From: Fastidiosipila sp.
GTDB taxonomy: Bacteria > Bacillota > Clostridia > Saccharofermentanales > DTU023
Direction of reading: 5' to 3'
DNA: 55,641 nt
NCBI GenBank assembly: GCA_012837885.1
Contig: DUQI01000070.1
Span: 1-55,641 of the forward strand
Position numbers and translations under genes: made by a program. This document shows, in pieces, positions 52,321-55,641 of the stretch. A model generated the notes under the pieces. That model worked only from the letters and a program-made list of their open reading frames with translations, was not told the origin of the DNA and did not search any database. Positions within the stretch are counted from its first letter, which is position 1; each line of letters opens with the position of its first letter.

Positions 52321-53705
52321 AGGGCATAAGATTTTATCTCGCTCTGTTCGCAGCGCGTCTCAGCCGAAGGCTGCTGCGCCTGATGGGACGTCAGGGAAGC
52401 CACACACCAGGTGATATCGCACGGCGGATCGATCGTGATTTTTTGAAAAAACTCGATAAGCCGCGCCATATCGTCTGTGTCACCGGCACGAACGGAAAGA
52501 CGACCGTCTCAAATATGATCTCCGACAGCCTGACCAAGATGGGCGTTTCGCATGCGAGAAACACGTACGGCAGTAATCTCGAGCAAGGCGTGATTGTCAG
52601 TCTTCTGGCAAGTGCCGACTGGCTCGGCAGAAGCAAGGTCGAGTACGGTCTGTTCGAGGTCGACGAGATCGCCTCGCGCACCATTTTTCCGGCGCTGTCA
52701 CCGCAGCTCATCGCGGTCACCAATCTGTATCGCGACAGCTATCGCAGAAATGCGCATACCGATTACATCGTCTCATTTCTCAACGAGGCGATTCCGGAAA
52801 GCGCACGCCTGATTTTGAATGCCGATGATTTGATCTCGGCGCAGGTCGCACCGAAAAACGAACGTCGCTATTTTTCGCTACCGCGCCTGCCGGATGAGCC
52901 AGAGGAAAAGTCGGCGATCATCAACGATCTTTCGCTCTGTCCCGTCTGTAGCGGGCCGCTCCAGTTTACGTTTCAGCGCTACCATCATCTCGGGCAGGCC
53001 GTTTGTGATGGCTGTGGTCTGACCAATCCTGAACCCGATTATGCGCTGACCGACGTCTCGGCCGATGGCGTGGCGATTCTCGAAAAGAAAGACGATCTGG
53101 CACACCGCTATCCGCGGATCGGAGCGCGTATTGTCGAGATGTATAACGAATTGACCGCGGTGACGATTTTGCGTGAGCTCGGCTTCAAGCCGGATGCGAT
53201 CGCCCGGTCTTTGGACGGTGTAAAAGTGACCGAGAGCCGCTACAAAGAGACGGTGATCGGTGAAAAGCGGATGCTTGTCATGCTCGGTAAAGACCAGAAC
53301 CCGATCGCGACGACGCGCGCGCTCGCCGATATCGGTCAGTTGAAAGACGCAAAAAGCGCCGCCGTCTTGTTGATCAATCAGGTCGTCGACAATGAGTTTT
53401 CGTCGGAGAATATCGCCTGGATATACGACGTCAACTTCGATTACCTGAATCAGCCGTTCATCAAGCGAATCGGCAACGGCAGTCCGCGCTATAAGGACTT
53501 CGAGCAGCGTATGCTCCTCGCCGGCATCCCGCCAGAGAAAATCGTCGGCGCCGTGGACGAAGAGACGCTGGCTAAGTCGATCGATATTTCCGATGTCGAT
53601 GTGATCGTCTTGATTACCGGCACGAAGAATAAACCGGGGGTAGCGAAAGCGGAAGCGGCGATGGTCGAAAGGCTAATAGCGCTCGCTGAACCGACGGCTG
53701 TTTAA
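52317..53705 (+). CDS. MurT-like Mur ligase, copy 2
   Basis: 462 aa, colinear with copy 1. P-loop CVTGTNGKTTV, EVDEIASRT, four-Cys ribbon CPVC...CDGC, MLGKDQNPIATTRAL, and IYDVNFDYL near the end. It has its own module 2 context with gatD2. In most Gram-positives one murT-gatD pair suffices and murT comes first; here the order is gatD-murT and there are two. Confidence 0.9.
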   Translation: MKGIRFYLALFAARLSRRLLRLMGRQGSHTPGDIARRIDRDFLKKLDKPRHIVCVTGTNGKTTVSNMISDSLTKMGVSHARNTYGSNLEQGVIVSLLASADWLGRSKVEYGLFEVDEIASRTIFPALSPQLIAVTNLYRDSYRRNAHTDYIVSFLNEAIPESARLILNADDLISAQVAPKNERRYFSLPRLPDEPEEKSAIINDLSLCPVCSGPLQFTFQRYHHLGQAVCDGCGLTNPEPDYALTDVSADGVAILEKKDDLAHRYPRIGARIVEMYNELTAVTILRELGFKPDAIARSLDGVKVTESRYKETVIGEKRMLVMLGKDQNPIATTRALADIGQLKDAKSAAVLLINQVVDNEFSSENIAWIYDVNFDYLNQPFIKRIGNGSPRYKDFEQRMLLAGIPPEKIVGAVDEETLAKSIDISDVDVIVLITGTKNKPGVAKAEAAMVERLIALAEPTAV

Positions 53706-53755
53706 CCGACTTAACCTCGCTGAATGTGACCGGTCTGATGCCTGCCCGTTTCTTG

Positions 53756-53764
53756 TGCTAACAT
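53756..53764 (+). promoter_or_regulatory. Candidate promoter before carboxynorspermidine dehydrogenase
   Basis: TGCTAACAT, extended -10 element, about 75 bp before the ATG. The stretch between (with AGGAGG at 53827) holds no ORF. Confidence 0.3.
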
Positions 53765-53838
53765 GAATTAATGGCCTAACGGGTATATTAGTTTCGTCTT
53801 TTTATGACGGCATTGTCTATATGTTTAGGAGGATTTTT

Positions 53839-55038
53839 ATGTCAAAAGCATTGATGATCGGCGCCGGCGGCGTAGCCACGGTGGCAGCCCACAAGTGTGT
53901 CGAAAATGATGAGGTATTCAGTGAGCTTTGCATCGCCAGCCGAACGCTCGAAAAAGCCGAAGCACTGCGCGACAAGGTAGCTGGCGGGAAGGTGAAAGTG
54001 ACAGCAGCCGAAGTCGATGCCGATGACGTCGATCAGCTCGTCGCCTTGATTGAAAAAGAAAAGCCGAAGATCGTCATACACCTCGCCTTGCCGTATCAGG
54101 ATCTGACGATCATGGAGGCCTGCCTGCGCACCAAGACCCATTATCTCGATACGGCCAATTACGAGCCGAAAGACGAGGCGAAATTCGAGTACAAATGGCA
54201 GTGGGATTACCGTGAGCGCTTCGAGGAAGCCGGCATCACGGCGATTTTAGGTTCTGGATTCGACCCTGGTGTGACCGGTGTATTTTCCGCTTACGCGTTG
54301 AAGCATGAATTCGACGAGATCAATGAACTCGATATCCTGGACTGTAACGGCGGCGATCACGGCTATCCGTTTGCGACGAACTTCAACCCGGAGATCAATA
54401 TCCGTGAAGTGACAGCCAACGGCCGCTATTTTGAAGACGGTCGCTTTGTCGAAACCGAACCGCTCGAAATTAAGCGTAGCTATAACTTCGAAGAGGTCGG
54501 CGAGCGCGACATGTATCTGCTCTATCACGAAGAGCTCGAGTCGCTCGCGAAAAACCTCCCCGGCATCCGTCGCATCCGTTTCTTCATGACGTTCGGTGAG
54601 AGCTATCTGAGGCACTTGGAGGTCTTGCAAAACGTCGGCATGACGTCGATTGAACCGATCGAGTTCGAAGGGCAACAGATCATCCCGCTGCAGTTTTTGA
54701 AGGCGGTATTGCCGGATCCCGCGTCGCTCGGTCCGCGAACGAAAGGGAAGACGAACATCGGCTGCATCTTCACCGGTGTGAAAGACGGCAAGAAGAAGCA
54801 CTATCGCCTGTACAACATCGCCGATCACGAGGCTGCATTTGCCGAGACAGGCGCACAGGCCGTGTCCTATACGACCGGTGTACCGGCGATGATCGGTGCC
54901 TCGCTCGTTTTAACCGGTGATTGGGAAAAACCCGGTGTCCATAACGTCGAGGAACTCGATCCCGACCGTTTCATGGATATGTTAAATAAATACGGTCTGC
55001 CTTGGATCGAAGACCGCGATCCCGTTCTGGTCCCGTGA
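53839..55038 (+). CDS. Carboxynorspermidine / carboxyspermidine dehydrogenase
   Basis: 399 aa. LYS9-type fold with NAD(P)-binding LMIGAGGVATVAAHKC, TLEKAEALRD, and HYLDTANYEPKDEAKFEYKWQW, ILGSGFDPGVTGVFSAYA, typical of the enzyme that condenses aspartate-semialdehyde with diaminopropane or putrescine. ATG 53839 behind AGGAGG; the track ORF begins 18 bp earlier. Coupled by an ATG-in-stop overlap to nspC. Saccharopine dehydrogenase (lysine) is the alternative, but the next gene argues for polyamines. Confidence 0.9.
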   Translation: MSKALMIGAGGVATVAAHKCVENDEVFSELCIASRTLEKAEALRDKVAGGKVKVTAAEVDADDVDQLVALIEKEKPKIVIHLALPYQDLTIMEACLRTKTHYLDTANYEPKDEAKFEYKWQWDYRERFEEAGITAILGSGFDPGVTGVFSAYALKHEFDEINELDILDCNGGDHGYPFATNFNPEINIREVTANGRYFEDGRFVETEPLEIKRSYNFEEVGERDMYLLYHEELESLAKNLPGIRRIRFFMTFGESYLRHLEVLQNVGMTSIEPIEFEGQQIIPLQFLKAVLPDPASLGPRTKGKTNIGCIFTGVKDGKKKHYRLYNIADHEAAFAETGAQAVSYTTGVPAMIGASLVLTGDWEKPGVHNVEELDPDRFMDMLNKYGLPWIEDRDPVLVP

Positions 55039-55641
55039 TGGAAAATAGTCCGCTCGCACAGGTGCCGACGCCGTCGTATGTGATCGATCTTGAAAAGCTG
55101 AAGCAGAATCTTCAGACGCTTCGCTATGTAGCCGATCAGTCGGGATGCCGTATTTTACTCGCGCAAAAGGCGTTTTCCGCCTACGATACGTACGCCCTGA
55201 TCGGTGAGTATCTGGACGGCACGGCAGCCAGCGGCATCTACGAGGCGCGTCTCGGCGCCGAATACATGCCGCACGGTGAAGTGCATGTGTTTTCACCTGC
55301 TTACCGTGACGAGGAGTTTGTCGAGGTGTTGGGGCTCGCCAACACGATCGTCTTCAACTCCTTCTCCCAGTGGCTACGCTTCAAACCGCTGCTCGAGCAG
55401 CACATAGCCGATGAGCGTCCGCCCGTCAGTGTCGGTCTGCGCATCAATCCACTGTATTCGGAAGTCGAGGTCGACATCTATAATCCGGCTGCGCCGGGAT
55501 CGAGGCTCGGGGTGACGCTCGATGCCTTCAATCAGGGGATGCTGGCACACGGTCTCGAGGGGCTGGAGGGCATCCATTTTCATGCGCTCTGCGAAGATTC
55601 GGCCGAGACACTGGAGCGTACGCTCGAACATGTCTACCGGC
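55038..55641 (+). CDS. nspC: Carboxynorspermidine decarboxylase, 5' part
   Basis: 201 codons visible; the gene runs off the right edge and is absent from the ORF track. Fold III decarboxylase with TPSYVIDLEKLKQNL and the PLP lysine in LLAQKAFSAYD (Lys44), then SGIYEARLGAEYM and VGLRINPLYSEVEVDIYNP, which are specific to NspC rather than diaminopimelate decarboxylase. Removes CO2 to yield norspermidine or spermidine. Confidence 0.93.
   Translation, partial: MENSPLAQVPTPSYVIDLEKLKQNLQTLRYVADQSGCRILLAQKAFSAYDTYALIGEYLDGTAASGIYEARLGAEYMPHGEVHVFSPAYRDEEFVEVLGLANTIVFNSFSQWLRFKPLLEQHIADERPPVSVGLRINPLYSEVEVDIYNPAAPGSRLGVTLDAFNQGMLAHGLEGLEGIHFHALCEDSAETLERTLEHVYR

Noticed and set aside
1-55641. CRISPR array or prophage
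   Set aside because: No regularly spaced direct repeats and no phage structural genes; the only regular repeats are the operators at 33716-33814.

Overview
The window reads as a chromosomal segment of an anaerobic, amino-acid-fermenting Gram-positive bacterium of the Clostridia type with fairly GC-rich codon use. The grounds are a complete selenoprotein glycine reductase operon, a dedicated selenium/selenocysteine locus, a WalRK-like two-component system followed by a WalJ-like hydrolase, a SatD/DUF3307 pair, a YfhO protein, Gram-positive type lipoprotein signals, and several TTG/GTG starts behind strong Shine-Dalgarno sites. I cannot name the species.

Layout. 1-124: the 3' end (domains V and VI) of a group II intron whose body lies upstream. 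235-5227: a branched-chain amino acid ABC importer, livJHMGF. 5379-11809: glycine reductase grdX-E-B-A-C-D; grdB and grdA each contain an in-frame UGA selenocysteine codon, so the ORF track breaks them, and grdA appears to have its own promoter and terminator. 11881-14017: udk, a protein with a P-loop-like but degenerate site, and two small basic/charged proteins. 14026-21294: selenium locus: yedE-like transporter, TusA/YedF-like carrier, DUF3343 protein, selA and selB on the minus strand, then a class V aminotransferase (+) convergent with selD (-); SelD is itself a selenoprotein. 21477-31746: walR/walK-like pair, murA, walJ, rlmH, glmU, pth, mfd. 31740-39218: DUF1028 protein, tRNA-Arg(CCG), a lipoprotein, a DUF4143-type AAA ATPase behind three evenly spaced operators, YfhO, satD-DUF3307, and a small membrane protein. 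39354-43331: spermidine operon speD-speA-speE-speB. 43976-49231: a cobalamin riboswitch controlling btuF-C-D-cobT-cobU. 49292-53705: two tandem gatD-murT-like modules. 53839-end: carboxynorspermidine dehydrogenase and the start of the decarboxylase nspC.

How it fits together. Amino acid uptake (liv) feeds Stickland fermentation, in which glycine reductase is the electron sink. Its selenoprotein subunits need the selenium locus: YedE-like uptake, selenium carriers, SelD, SelA and SelB. tRNA-Sec is not visible here. Polyamines can apparently be made by two routes, SpeD/SpeE and the carboxynorspermidine pair. Cobalamin salvage is gated by a riboswitch.

The strongest oddities are: (1) two GatD-like amidotransferases that have lost the catalytic His, one also the catalytic Cys, each paired with an intact-looking MurT; (2) three TGTCGA-N6-TCGACA operators at exact 40 bp spacing over the promoter of a DUF4143 ATPase; (3) paired TTTCC/GGAAA operators before satD; (4) a selenoprotein SelD; (5) a CobU with about 140 extra residues; (6) coexistence of two spermidine pathways.
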